From: Pristionchus mayeri
Taxonomy: Eukaryota; Nematoda; Chromadorea; Rhabditida; Neodiplogasteridae
Length of the DNA stretch: 64,000 nt
Assembly (NCBI GenBank): GCA_036245805.1
Contig: BTRK01000003.1
Span: 1,736,001 to 1,800,000 of the forward strand
Direction: 5' to 3'
How positions within the stretch are numbered: the first letter of the stretch is position 1; each line of letters begins with the position of its first letter. The notes beneath the pieces are model-generated. The model was not told where the DNA came from. It searched no databases and saw only the letters and a program-made list of their open reading frames with translations. A program made the position numbers and the translations under genes. Shown here in pieces: positions 36,131 to 49,300 of the stretch.

Positions 36131-36903
36131 CTCAAGTTTCTCCCAGAATGATGCTCAGCCACCTTTCCCATTTTTTAAAATTTTAAATCTTGCTGGTTTT
36201 GGGTTTTCTTGTTCCTTCTTTCTCTCGCGTCTCCCTCTGGACTCGATATCGATTCTGTTGTTCTCCCAAAACGAAAAATATTAATTCCACGGCACCGATT
36301 TTTGCATAATGTTTTTGAGGAGATTTACATGGAGATTATTTGATCGATAAGAGAGAGAGAGAGAGTCATTTTCGTGCAGGGTCGTTCACAAAATTGCACT
36401 TGGAAAAAATGTGTGAAAGCAATGAGTTGACGGTGATTTGGTGGTGCAGTGAATAGCCTTATGTGGGATCTGTTGTCCAGTCAATATTGTACCATCAGAA
36501 ATGGGAATAAATAACAAAACCAAGGATGAGGAGTGGGACGATATGAGGCCGGTTGCCTAAGAATCGAAAAATGTTGCGTGGGCCAGGCACTGTGAAATTT
36601 CGAAAACCTATGGGAAGGGTTTTCAAGTGTGCTGAACGTCATGGTATGCTTCCTTTTGTACCAAACCGACCGGTGCAGCCAGGCTGCAGGTATGCTAATT
36701 TCAGTTTTTGATTAATAACTCAAAAATTACCTGATCGATTTGAACGAAATTCTCAGAGAAGATGTATTTAAGCATGTATATTGTAATTAAGTTCAGCGAT
36801 GAACATAGTTCTAGAGAGAATTATTAGAAAATCGTATTCTCTAATACTACCAAAAAGGGAAATGCGAGAATAGAATAGGTCGGCGCGCGTGGTCGAGACG
36901 ATC
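36131..36903. other. Spacer before the satellite, nothing recognised
   Basis: Contains another GCTGGTTTTGGGTTTTCTTG word shared with atl-1 introns and a GA microsatellite at about 36349. No coding signal. Confidence 0.4.
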
Positions 36904-37289
36904 AAAGGAGAGATGATGAACATACCATGCATAACATTTGGCCTTAGAGCATGCAGCTCTATTTCAAAGAATACGACTTGCAGGCATCGAGAAAGTCAAT
37001 CACTCCGTGAAGAACGAGCAGCGGTAGACAAAGCTTTCAAAAATTTGTCGACCACCGCAGTTCGCTGATAGGGACCCAGTAAAAAGGAGAGATGATGTAC
37101 ATACCATGCTTGACATTTGGCCTTAGAGCATGCAGCTCTATTTCAAAGAATACGACTTGCAGGCATCGAGAAAGTCGATCACTTCGTGAAGAACGAGCAG
37201 TAGAAACAACTTGCAAAAATTTGTCGACGACCGAAGTTCGCTGATAGGGACCCAGTAAAAAGGAGATATGATGAACATACCATGCTTAA

Positions 37290-37653
37290 AGAAGGACTGT
37301 CAGCAAAATTGAAATTTTGACGTTATCATAACCATGACCGACCTTTGTACAACCATAAGAGATTCTGAAAATTTCAAATGCCTATCTATATTTTGAACCG
37401 AGTTATCATTCGTTGGCAGAATGCCAAGGAGGGCTTGAAGGGAAGGGACGTGCGGGAATTCAAATATCTAGAAGATTGTTCAAAAACTGGTGGGATTCGA
37501 ACCCGCAACCTTCCGATTACGCGGCGACTGTTTTACCACTGAGCTATGCGATTGACCTTTGCCTATCCTCTTTGCTCGCTCTATGATCGTTGGATGATTG
37601 TCTAGGTCATGGTTATGAAAGCGTCAAAAATTTAAATTGCTGACACTCCTTCT
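37290..37653. mobile_element. TTAA-flanked MITE inserted in the satellite
   Basis: Interrupts a monomer exactly at CATGCTTAA. TTAA is present on both sides (37286-37289 and 37654-37657). Termini are inverted: AGAAGGACTGTCAGCAA on the left, and AGAAGGAGTGTCAGCAA on the minus strand of the right end, with similarity for about 55 bp through CATAACCATGACC. A TTAA target is the piggyBac signature, but the terminal bases do not look like classical piggyBac. The interior holds a tRNA-like sequence. Confidence 0.85.
37484..37555 (-). pseudogene. tRNA-like sequence (degenerate, Pol III A and B boxes)
   Basis: The minus strand reads TAGCTCAGTGG (A box, 37536-37546) and GGTTCGAATCC (B box, 37493-37503) at tRNA spacing. 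Laid out as a tRNA, the anticodon position would read CGT (Thr), but U33 is absent, the D and anticodon stems have mismatches and the acceptor arms do not pair. It is a tRNA pseudogene or SINE-like head rather than a working tRNA. Confidence 0.6.
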
Positions 37654-40600
37654 TTAACAGTTGGCCTTAGAGCATGCAGCTCTATTTCAAAGAATACGAC
37701 TTGCAGGCATCGAGAAAGTCGATCACTTCGTGAAGAACGAGCAGTAGACACAACTTTCAAAAATTTGTCGACGACCGAAGTTCGCTGATAGGGACCCAGT
37801 AAAAACGAGAGATGATGTACATAGCATGCTTGACATTTGGCCTTAGACATGCAGCTCTATTTCAAAGAATACGACACGCAGGCATCGAGAAAGTCCATCA
37901 CTTCGTGAAGAACGAGCAGCAGTAGACACAACTTTCAAAAATTTGTCGACGACCGAAGTTCGCTGATAGGGACAGAGTAAAAAGGAGAGATGATGAACAT
38001 ACCATGCTTAACATTTGGCCTTAGAGCATGGAGCTCTATTTTAAAGAATACGACTTGAAGGTGGCGTGAAAGTCGATCACTTCGTGAAGAACGAGCAGTA
38101 GACACAACTTTCAAAAATTTGTCGACGACCGAAGTTCGCTGATAGGGACCCATTAAAAAGGAGAGATGATGAACATACCATGCTTGACATTTGGCCTTAG
38201 AGCATGCAGCTCTATTTCAAAGAATACGACTTGCAGGCAGCGAGAAAGTCGATCACTTCGTTAAGAACGAGAAGTAGACAAAACTTTCAAAAATTTGTCG
38301 ACGACCGAAGTTCGCTGATAGGGACCCAGTAAAAAGGAGAGATGATGTACATACCATGATTGACATTTGGCCTTAGAGCATGGAGCTCTATTTCAAAGAA
38401 TACGACTTGCAGGCAGCGAGAAAGTCGATCACTTCGTTAATAACGAGAAGTAGACACAACTTTCAAAAATTTGTCGACGACCGAAGTTCGCTGATAGGGA
38501 CCCAGTCAAAGGAGAGATGACGAACATATCATGCTTAACAATTGCCCTTAGAGCATGGAGCTGTATTTCAAAGAATACGACTTGCAGGCAGCGAGAAAGT
38601 CGATCACTTCGTTAAGAACGAGAAGTAGACACAACTTTCAAAAATTTGTCGACGACCGAAGTTCGCTGATAGGGACCCAGTAAAAAGGAGGGATGATGAA
38701 CATACCATGCTTAACATTTGGCCTTAGAGCATGGAGCACTATTTTAAAGAATACGAATTGAAGGTGGCGTGAAAGTCGATCACTTCGTGAAGAACGAGCA
38801 GTAGACACAACTTTCAAAAATTTGTCGACGACCGAAGTTCGCTGATAGGGACCCATTAAAAAGGAGAGATGATGAACATACCATGCTTGACATTTGGCCT
38901 TAGAGCATGCAGCTCTATTTCAAAGAATACGACTTGCAGGCAGCGAGAAAGTCGATCACTTCGTTAAGAACGAGAAGTAGACAAAACTTTCAAAAATTTG
39001 TCGACGACCGAAGTTCGCTGATAGGGACCCAGTAAAAAGGAGAGATGATGAACATACCATGCTTAACAATTGACCTTAGAGCATGGAGCTCTATTTCAAA
39101 GAATACGACTTGCAGGCAGCGAGAAAGTCGATCACTTCGTTAAGAACGAGAAGTAGACACAACTTTCAAAAATTTGTCGACGACCGAAGTTCGCTGATAG
39201 GGACCCAGTAAAAAGGAGAGATGATGTACATACCATGCTTGACATTTGGCCTTAGAGCATGGAGCTCTATTACAAAGAATACGACTTGCAGGCAGCGAGA
39301 AAGTCGATCACTTCGTTAAGAACGAGAAGTAGACACAACTTTCAAAAATTTGTCGACGACCGAAGTTCGCAAGTAAACCAGTAAAAAGACCCAGTAAGAA
39401 GGAGCGATGATGAGCATACCATGCTTAACAATTGCCCTTAGAGCATGGAGCTCTATTTCAAAGAATACGACTTGCAGGCAGCGAGAAAGTCGATCACTTC
39501 GTTAATAACGAGAAGTAGACACAACTTTCAAAAATTTGTCGACGACCGAAGTTCGCTGATATGGACCCAGTCAAAGGAGTGATGACGAACATATCATGCT
39601 TAACAATTGCCCTTAGAGCATGGAGCTATATTTCAAAGAATACGACTTGCAGGCAGCGAGAAAGTCGATCACTTCGTTAAGAACGAGAAGTAGACACAAC
39701 TTTCAAAAATTTGTCGACGACCGAAGTTCGCTGATATGCACCCAGTCAAAGGAGAGATGATGAACATACCATGCTTAACAATTGACCTTAGAGCATGGAG
39801 CTCTATTTCAAAGAATACGACTTGCAGGCAGCGAGAAAGTCGATCACTTCGTTAAGAACGAGAAGTAGACACAACTTTCAAAAATTTGTCGACGACCGAA
39901 GTTCGCTGATAGGGACCCAGTAAAAAGGAGAGATGATGTACATACCATGCTTGACATTTGGCCTTAGAGCATGGAGCTCTATTTCAAAGAATACGACTTG
40001 CAGGCAGCGAGAAAGTCGATCACTTCGTTAAGAACGAGAAGTAGACACAACTTTCAAAAATTTGTCGACGACCGAAGTTCGCAAGTAAACCAGTAAAAAG
40101 ACCCAGTAAGAAGGAGCGATGATGACCATACCATGCTTAACAATTGCCCTTAGAGCATGGAGCTCTATTTCAAAGAATACGACTTGCAGGCAGCGAGAAA
40201 GTCGATCACTTCGTTAATAACGAGAAGTAGACACAACTTTCAAAAATTTGTCGACGACCGAAGTTCGCTGATATGGACCCAGTCAAAGGAGAGATGACGA
40301 ACATATCATGCTTAACAATTGCCCTTAGAGCATGGAGCTATATTTCAAAGAATACGACTTGCAGGCAGCGAGAAAGTCGATCACTTCGTTAATAACGAGA
40401 AGTAGACACAACTTTCAAAAATTTGTCGACGACCGAAGTTCGCTGATATGGACCCAGTCAAAGGAGAGATGACGAACATATCATGCTTAACAATTGCCCT
40501 TAGAGCATGGAGCTATATTTCAAAGAATACGACTTGCAGGCAGCGAGAAAGTCGATCACTTCGTTAAGAACGAGAAGTAGACACAACTTTCAAAAATTTG

Positions 40601-40809
40601 TCGACGACCGAAGTTCGCTGATAGGGACCCAGTAAAAAGGAGAGATGATGTACATACCATGCTTGACATTTGGCCTTAGAGCATGGAGCTCTATTTCAAA
40701 GAATACGACTTGCAGGCAGCGAGAAAGTCGATCACTTCGTTAAGAACGAGAAGTAGACACAACTTTCAAAAATTTGTCGACGACCGAAGTTCGCAAGTAA
40801 ACCAGTAAA

Positions 40810-43310
40810 AAGACCCAGTAAGAAGGAGCGATGATGAGCATACCATGCTTAACAATTGCCCTTAGAGCATGGAGCTCTATTTCAAAGAATACGACTTGCA
40901 GGCAGCGAGAAAGTCGATCACTTCGTTAATAACGAGAAGTAGACACAACTTTCAAAAATTTGTCGACGACCGAAGTTCGCTGATATGGACCCAGTCAAAG
41001 GAGAGATGACGAACATATCATGCTTAACAATTGCCCTTAGAGCATGGAGCTATATTTCAAAGAATACGACTTGCAGGCAGCGAGAAAGTCGATCACTTCG
41101 TTAAGAACGAGAAGTAGACACAACTTTCAAAAATTTGTCGACGACCGAAGTTCGCAAGTAAACCAGTAAAAAGACCCAGTAAGAAGGAGCGATGATGAGC
41201 ATACCATGCTTAACAATTGCCCTTAGAGCATGGAGCTCTATTTCAAAGAATACGACTTGCAGGCAGCGAGAAAGTCGATCACTTCGTTAATAACGAGAAG
41301 TAGACACAACTTTCAAAAATTTGTCGACGACCGAAGTTCGCTGACATGGACCCAGTCAAAGGAGAGATGACGAACATATCATGCTTAACAATTGCCCTTA
41401 GAGCATGGAGCTATATTTCAAAGAATACGACTTGCAGGCAGCGAGAAAGTCGATCACTTCGTTAAGAACGAGAAGTAGACACAACTTTCAAAAATTTGTC
41501 GACGACCGAAGTTCGCTGATAGGGACCCAGTAAAAAGGAGAGATGATGTACATACCATGCTTAACAATTGCCCTTAGAGCATGGAGCTCTATTTCAAAGA
41601 ATACGACTTGCAGGCAGCGAGAAAGTCGATCACTTCGTTAATAACGAGAAGTAGACACAACTTTCAAAAATTTGTCGACGACCGAAGTTCGCTGATATGG
41701 ACCCAGTCAAAGGAGAGATGACGAACATATCATGCTTAACAATTGCCCTTAGAGCATGGAGCTATATTTCAAAGAATACGACTTGCAGGCAGCGAGAAAG
41801 TCGATCACTTCGTTAAGAACGAGAAGTAGACACAACTTTCAAAAATTTGTCGACGACCGAAGTTCGCAAGTAAACCAGTAAAAAGACCCAGTAAGAAGGA
41901 GCGATGATGAGCATACCATGCTTAACAATTGCCCTTAGAGCATGGAGCTCTATTTCAAAGAATACGACTTGCAGGCAGCGAGAAAGTCGATCACTTCGTT
42001 AATAACGAGAAGTAGACACAACTTTCAAAAATTTGTCGACGACCGAAGTTCGCTGACATGGACCCAGTCAAAGGAGAGATGACGAACATATCATGCTTAA
42101 CAATTGCCCTTAGAGCATGGAGCTATATTTCAAAGAATACGACTTGCAGGCAGCGAGAAAGTCGATCACTTCGTTAAGAACGAGAAGTAGACACAACTTT
42201 CAAAAATTTGTCGACGACCGAAGTTCGCTGATAGGGACCCAGTAAAAAGGAGAGATGATGTACATACCATGCTTAACAATTGCCCTTAGAGCATGGAGCT
42301 CTATTTCAAAGAATACGACTTGCAGGCAGCGAGAAAGTCGATCACTTCGTTAATAACGAGAAGTAGACACAACTTTCAAAAATTTGTCGACGACCGAAGT
42401 TCGCTGATATGGACCCAGTCAAAGGAGAGATGACGAACATATCATGCTTAACAATTGCCCTTAGAGCAGGGAGCTATATTTCAAAGAATACGACTTGCAG
42501 GCAGCGAGAAAGTCGATCACTTCGTTAAGAACGAGAAGTAGACACAACTTTCAAAAATTTGTCGACGACCGAAGTTCGCAAGTAAACCAGTAAAAAGACC
42601 CAGTAAGAAGGAGCGATGATGAGCATACCATGCTTAACAATTGCCCTTAGAGCATGGAGCTCTATTTCAAAGAATACGACTTGCAGGCAGCGAGAAAGTC
42701 GATCACTTCGTTAATAACGAGAAGTAGACACAACTTTCAAAAATTTGTCGACGACCGAAGTTCGCTGACATGGACCCAGTCAAAGGAGAGATGACGAACA
42801 TATCATGCTTAACAATTGCCCTTAGAGCATGGAGCTATATTTCAAAGAATACGACTTGCAGGCAGCGAGAAAGTCGATCACTTCGTTAAGAACGAGAAGT
42901 AGACACAACTTTCAAAAATTTGTCGACGACCGAAGTTCGCTGATAGGGACCCAGTAAAAAGGAGAGATGATGTACATACCATGCTTAACAATTGCCCTTA
43001 GAGCATGGAGCTCTATTTCAAAGAATACGACTTGCAGGCAGCGAGAAAGTCGATCACTTCGTTAATAACGAGAAGTAGACACAACTTTCAAAAATTTGTC
43101 GACGACCGAAGTTCGCTGATATGGACCCAGTCAAAGGAGAGATGACGAACATATCATGCTTAACAATTGCCCTTAGAGCAGGGAGCTATATTTCAAAGAA
43201 TACGACTTGCAGGCAGCGAGAAAGTCGATCACTTCGTTAATAACGAGAAGTAGACACAACTTTCAAAAATTTGTCGACGACCGAAGTTCGCTGATAGGGA
43301 CCCAGTAAAA
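40810..43310. repeat. 712-bp higher-order repeat (four monomers)
   Basis: The same monomer-type sequence recurs every 712 bp: the AGGGACCCAG linker with GATGTACATACCATGCTTAAC is at 41521, 42233 and 42945. Within a unit, linker types alternate in fixed order. Related but less regular higher-order patterns continue to about 50800. Confidence 0.8.
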
Positions 43311-46300
43311 AGGAGAGATGATGAACATACCATGCTTTACAATTGACCTTAGAGCATGGAGCTCTATTTTAAAGAATACGACTTGCAGGCAGCGAGAAAG
43401 TCGATCACTTCGTTAAGAACGAGAAGTAGACAAAACTTTCAAAAATTTGTCGACGACCGAAGTTCGCTGATAGGGACCCAGTAAAAAGGAGAGATGATGA
43501 ACATACCATGCTTAACAATTGACCTTAGAGCATGGAGCTCTATTTCAAAGAATACGACTTGCAGGCAGCGAGAAAGTCGATCACTTCGTTAAGAACGAGA
43601 AGTAGACACAACTTTCAAAAATTTGTCGACGACCGAAGTTCGCTGATAGGGACCCAGTAAAAAGGAGAGATGATGTACATACCATGCATGACATTTGGCC
43701 TTAGAGCATGGAGCTCTATTTCAAAGAATACGACTTGCAGGCAGCGAGAAAGTCGATCACTTCGTTAAGAACGAGAAGTAGACACAACTTTCAAAAATTT
43801 GTCGACGACCGAAGTTCGCAAGTAAACCAGTAAAAAGACCCAGTAAGAAGGAGCGATGATGAGCATACCATGCTTAACAATTGCCCTTAGAGCATGGAGC
43901 TCTATTTCAAAGAATACGACTTGCAGGCAGCGAGAAAGTCGATCACTTCGTTAATAACGAGAAGTAGACACAACTTTCAAAAATTTGTCGACGACCGAAG
44001 TTCGCTGATATGGACCCAGTCAAAGGAGAGATGACGAACATATCATGCTTAACAATTGCCCTTAGAGCATGGAGCTATATTTCAAAGAATACGACTTGCA
44101 GGCAGCGAGAAAGTCGATCACTTCGTTAATAACGAGAAGTAGACACAACTTTCAAAAATTTGTCGACGACCGAAGTTCGCTGATATGGACCCAGTCAAAG
44201 GAGAGATGACGAACATATCATGCTTAACAATTGCCCTTAGAGCATGGAGCTATATTTCAAAGAATACGACTTGCAGGCAGCGAGAAAGTCGATCACTTCG
44301 TTAAGAACGAGAAGTAGACACAACTTTCAAAAATTTGTCGACGACCGAAGTTCGCTGATAGGGACCCAGTAAAAAGGAGAGATGATGTACATACCATGCT
44401 TGACATTTGGCCTTAGAGCATGGAGCTCTATTTCAAAGAATACGACTTGCAGGCAGCGAGAAAGTCGATCACTTCGTTAAGAACGAGAAGTAGACACAAC
44501 TTTCAAAAATTTGTCGACGACCGAAGTTCGCAAGTAAACCAGTAAAAAGACCCAGTAAGAAGGAGCGATGATGAGCATACCATGCTTAACAATTGCCCTT
44601 AGAGCATGGAGCTATATTTCAAAGAATACGACTTGCAGGCAGCGAGAAAGTCGATCACTTCGTTAAGAACGAGAAGTAGACACAACTTTCAAAAATTTGT
44701 CGACGACCGAAGTTCGCAAGTAAACCAGTAAAAAGACCCAGTAAGAAGGAGCGATGATGAGCATACCATGCTTAACAATTGCCCTTAGAGCATGGAGCTC
44801 TATTTCAAAGAATACGACTTGCAGGCAGCGAGAAAGTCGATCACTTCGTTAATAACGAGAAGTAGACACAACTTTCAAAAATTTGTCGACGACCGAAGTT
44901 CGCTGACATGGACCCAGTCAAAGGAGAGATGACGAACATATCATGCTTAACAATTGCCCTTAGAGCATGGAGCTATATTTCAAAGAATACGACTTGCAGG
45001 CAGCGAGAAAGTCGATCACTTCGTTAAGAACGAGAAGTAGACACAACTTTCAAAAATTTGTCGACGACCGAAGTTCGCAAGTAAACCAGTAAAAAGACCC
45101 AGTAAGAAGGAGCGATGATGAGCATACCATGCTTAACAATTGCCCTTAGAGCATGGAGCTCTATTTCAAAGAATACGACTTGCAGGCAGCGAGAAAGTCG
45201 ATCACTTCGTTAATAACGAGAAGTAGACACAACTTTCAAAAATTTGTCGACGACCGAAGTTCGCTGACATGGACCCAGTCAAAGGAGAGATGACGAACAT
45301 ATCATGCTTAACAATTGCCCTTAGAGCATGGAGCTATATTTCAAAGAATACGACTTGCAGGCAGCGAGAAAGTCGATCACTTCGTTAAGAACGAGAAGTA
45401 GACACAACTTTCAAAAATTTGTCGACGACCGAAGTTCGCTGATAGGGACCCAGTAAAAAGGAGAGATGATGTACATACCATGCTTGACATTTGGCCTTAG
45501 AGCATGGAGCTCTATTTCAAAGAATACGACTTGCAGGCAGCGAGAAAGTCGATCACTTCGTTAAGAACGAGAAGTAGACACAACTTTCAAAAATTTGTCG
45601 ACGACCGAAGTTCGCAAGTAAACCAGTAAAAAGACCCAGTAAGAAGGAGCGATGATGAGCATACCATGCTTAACAATTGCCCTTAGAGCATGGAGCTATA
45701 TTTCAAAGAATACGACTTGCAGGCAGCGAGAAAGTCGATCACTTCGTTAAGAACGAGAAGTAGACACAACTTTCAAAAATTTGTCGACGACCGAAGTTCG
45801 CAAGTAAACCAGTAAAAAGACCCAGTAAGAAGGAGCGATGATGAGCATACCATGCTTAACAATTGCCCTTAGAGCATGGAGCTCTATTTCAAAGAATACG
45901 ACTTGCAGGCAGCGAGAAAGTCGATCACTTCGTTAATAACGAGAAGTAGACACAACTTTCAAAAATTTGTCGACGACCGAAGTTCGCTGACATGGACCCA
46001 GTCAAAGGAGAGATGACGAACATATCATGCTTAACAATTGCCCTTAGAGCATGGAGCTATATTTCAAAGAATACGACTTGCAGGCAGCGAGAAAGTCGAT
46101 CACTTCGTTAAGAACGAGAAGTAGACACAACTTTCAAAAATTTGTCGACGACCGAAGTTCGCTGATAGGGACCCAGTAAAAAGGAGAGATGATGTACATA
46201 CCATGCTTGACATTTGGCCTTAGAGCATGGAGCTCTATTTCAAAGAATACGACTTGCAGGCAGCGAGAAAGTCGATCACTTCGTTAAGAACGAGAAGTAG

Positions 46301-49300
46301 ACACAACTTTCAAAAATTTGTCGACGACCGAAGTTCGCAAGTAAACCAGTAAAAAGACCCAGTAAGAAGGAGCGATGATGAGCATACCATGCTTAACAAT
46401 TGCCCTTAGAGCATGGAGCTCTATTTCAAAGAATACGACTTGCAGGCAGCGAGAAAGTCGATCACTTCGTTAATAACGAGAAGTAGACACAACTTTCAAA
46501 AATTTGTCGACGACCGAAGTTCGCTGATATGGACCCAGTCAAAGGAGAGATGACGAACATATCATGCTTAACAATTGCCCTTAGAGCATGGAGCTATATT
46601 TCAAAGAATACGACTTGCAGGCAGCGAGAAAGTCGATCACTTCGTTAAGAACGAGAAGTAGACACAACTTTCAAAAATTTGTCGACGACCGAAGTTCGCA
46701 AGTAAACCAGTAAAAAGACCCAGTAAGAAGGAGCGATGATGAGCATACCATGCTTAACAATTGCCCTTAGAGCATGGAGCTCTATTTCAAAGAATACGAC
46801 TTGCAGGCAGCGAGAAAGTCGATCACTTCGTTAATAACGAGAAGTAGACACAACTTTCAAAAATTTGTCGACGACCGAAGTTCGCTGATAGGGACCCAGT
46901 AAAAAGGAGAGATGATGAGCATACCATGCTTAACAATTGCCCTTAGAGCATGGAGCTCTATTTCAAAGAATACGACTTGCAGGCAGCGAGAAAGTCGATC
47001 ACTTCGTTAATAACGAGAAGTAGACACAACTTTCAAAAATTTGTCGACGACCGAAGTTCGCAAGTAAACCAGTAAAAAGACCCAGTAAGAAGGAGCGATG
47101 ATGAGCATACCATGCTTAACAATTGCCCTTAGAGCATGGAGCTCTATTTCAAAGAATACGACTTGCAGGCAGCGAGAAAGTCGATCACTTCGTTAATAAC
47201 GAGAAGTAGACACAACTTTCAAAAATTTGTCGACGACCGAAGTTCGCTGATATGGACCCAGTCAAAGGAGAGATGACGAACATATCATGCTTAACAATTG
47301 CCCTTAGAGCATGGAGCTATATTTCAAAGAATACGACTTGCAGGCAGCGAGAAAGTCGATCACTTCGTTAAGAACGAGAAGTAGACACAACTTTCAAAAA
47401 TTTGTCGACGACCGAAGTTCGCAAGTAAACCAGTAAAAAGACCCAGTAAGAAGGAGCGATGATGAGCATACCATGCTTAACAATTGCCCTTAGAGCATGG
47501 AGCTCTATTTCAAAGAATACGACTTGCAGGCAGCGAGAAAGTCGATCACTTCGTTAATAACGAGAAGTAGACACAACTTTCAAAAATTTGTCGACGACCG
47601 AAGTTCGCTGATAGGGACCCAGTAAAAAGGAGAGATGATGAGCATACCATGCTTAACAATTGCCCTTAGAGCATGGAGCTCTATTTCAAAGAATACGACT
47701 TGCAGGCAGCGAGAAAGTCGATCACTTCGTTAATAACGAGAAGTAGACACAACTTTCAAAAATTTGTCGACGACCGAAGTTCGCAAGTAAACCAGTAAAA
47801 AGACCCAGTAAGAAGGAGCGATGATGAGCATACCATGCTTAACAATTGCCCTTAGAGCATGGAGCTCTATTTCAAAGAATACGACTTGCAGGCAGCGAGA
47901 AAGTCGATCACTTCGTTAATAACGAGAAGTAGACACAACTTTCAAAAATTTGTCGACGACCGAAGTTCGCTGACATGGACCCAGTCAAAGGAGAGATGAC
48001 GAACATATCATGCTTAACAATTGCCCTTAGAGCATGGAGCTATATTTCAAAGAATACGACTTGCAGGCAGCGAGAAAGTCGATCACTTCGTTAAGAACGA
48101 GAAGTAGACACAACTTTCAAAAATTTGTCGACGACCGAAGTTCGCTGATAGGGACCCAGTAAAAAGGAGAGATGATGAACATACCATGCTTTACAATTGA
48201 CCTTAGAGCATGGAGCTCTATTTTAAAGAATACGACTTGCAGGCAGCGAGAAAGTCGATCACTTCGTTAAGAACGAGAAGTAGACAAAACTTTCAAAAAT
48301 TTGTCGACGACCGAAGTTCGCAAGTAAACCAGTAAAAAGACCCAGTAAGAAGGAGCGATGATGAGCATACCATGCTTAACAATTGCCCTTAGAGCATGGA
48401 GCTCTATTTCAAAGAATACGACTTGCAGGCAGCGAGAAAGTCGATCACTTCGTTAATAACGAGAAGTAGACACAACTTTCAAAAATTTGTCGACGACCGA
48501 AGTTCGCTGATATGGACCCAGTCAAAGGAGAGATGACGAACATATCATGCTTAACAATTGCCCTTAGAGCATGGAGCTATATTTCAAAGAATACGACTTG
48601 CAGGCAGCGAGAAAGTCGATCACTTCGTTAAGAACGAGAAGTAGACACAACTTTCAAAAATTTGTCGACGACCGAAGTTCGCAAGTAAACCAGTAAAAAG
48701 ACCCAGTAAGAAGGAGCGATGATGAGCATACCATGCTTAACAATTGCCCTTAGAGCATGGAGCTCTATTTCAAAGAATACGACTTGCAGGCAGCGAGAAA
48801 GTCGATCACTTCGTTAATAACGAGAAGTAGACAAAACTTTCAAAAATTTGTCGACGACCGAAGTTCGCAAGTAAACCAGTAAAAAGACCCAGTAAGAAGG
48901 AGCGATGATGAGCATACCATGCTTAACAATTGCCCTTAGAGCATGGAGCTCTATTTCAAAGAATACGACTTGCAGGCAGCGAGAAAGTCGATCACTTCGT
49001 TAATAACGAGAAGTAGACACAACTTTCAAAAATTTGTCGACGACCGAAGTTCGCTGATATGGACCCAGTCAAAGGAGAGATGACGAACATATCATGCTTA
49101 ACAATTGCCCTTAGAGCATGGAGCTATATTTCAAAGAATACGACTTGCAGGCAGCGAGAAAGTCGATCACTTCGTTAAGAACGAGAAGTAGACACAACTT
49201 TCAAAAATTTGTCGACGACCGAAGTTCGCAAGTAAACCAGTAAAAAGACCCAGTAAAAAGGAGAGATGATGAGCATACCATGCTTAACAATTGCCCTTAG

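Noticed and set aside
37484..37555. Functional tRNA-Thr
   Set aside because: A and B boxes are good, but acceptor stem, D stem and U33 fail, so called tRNA-like only.
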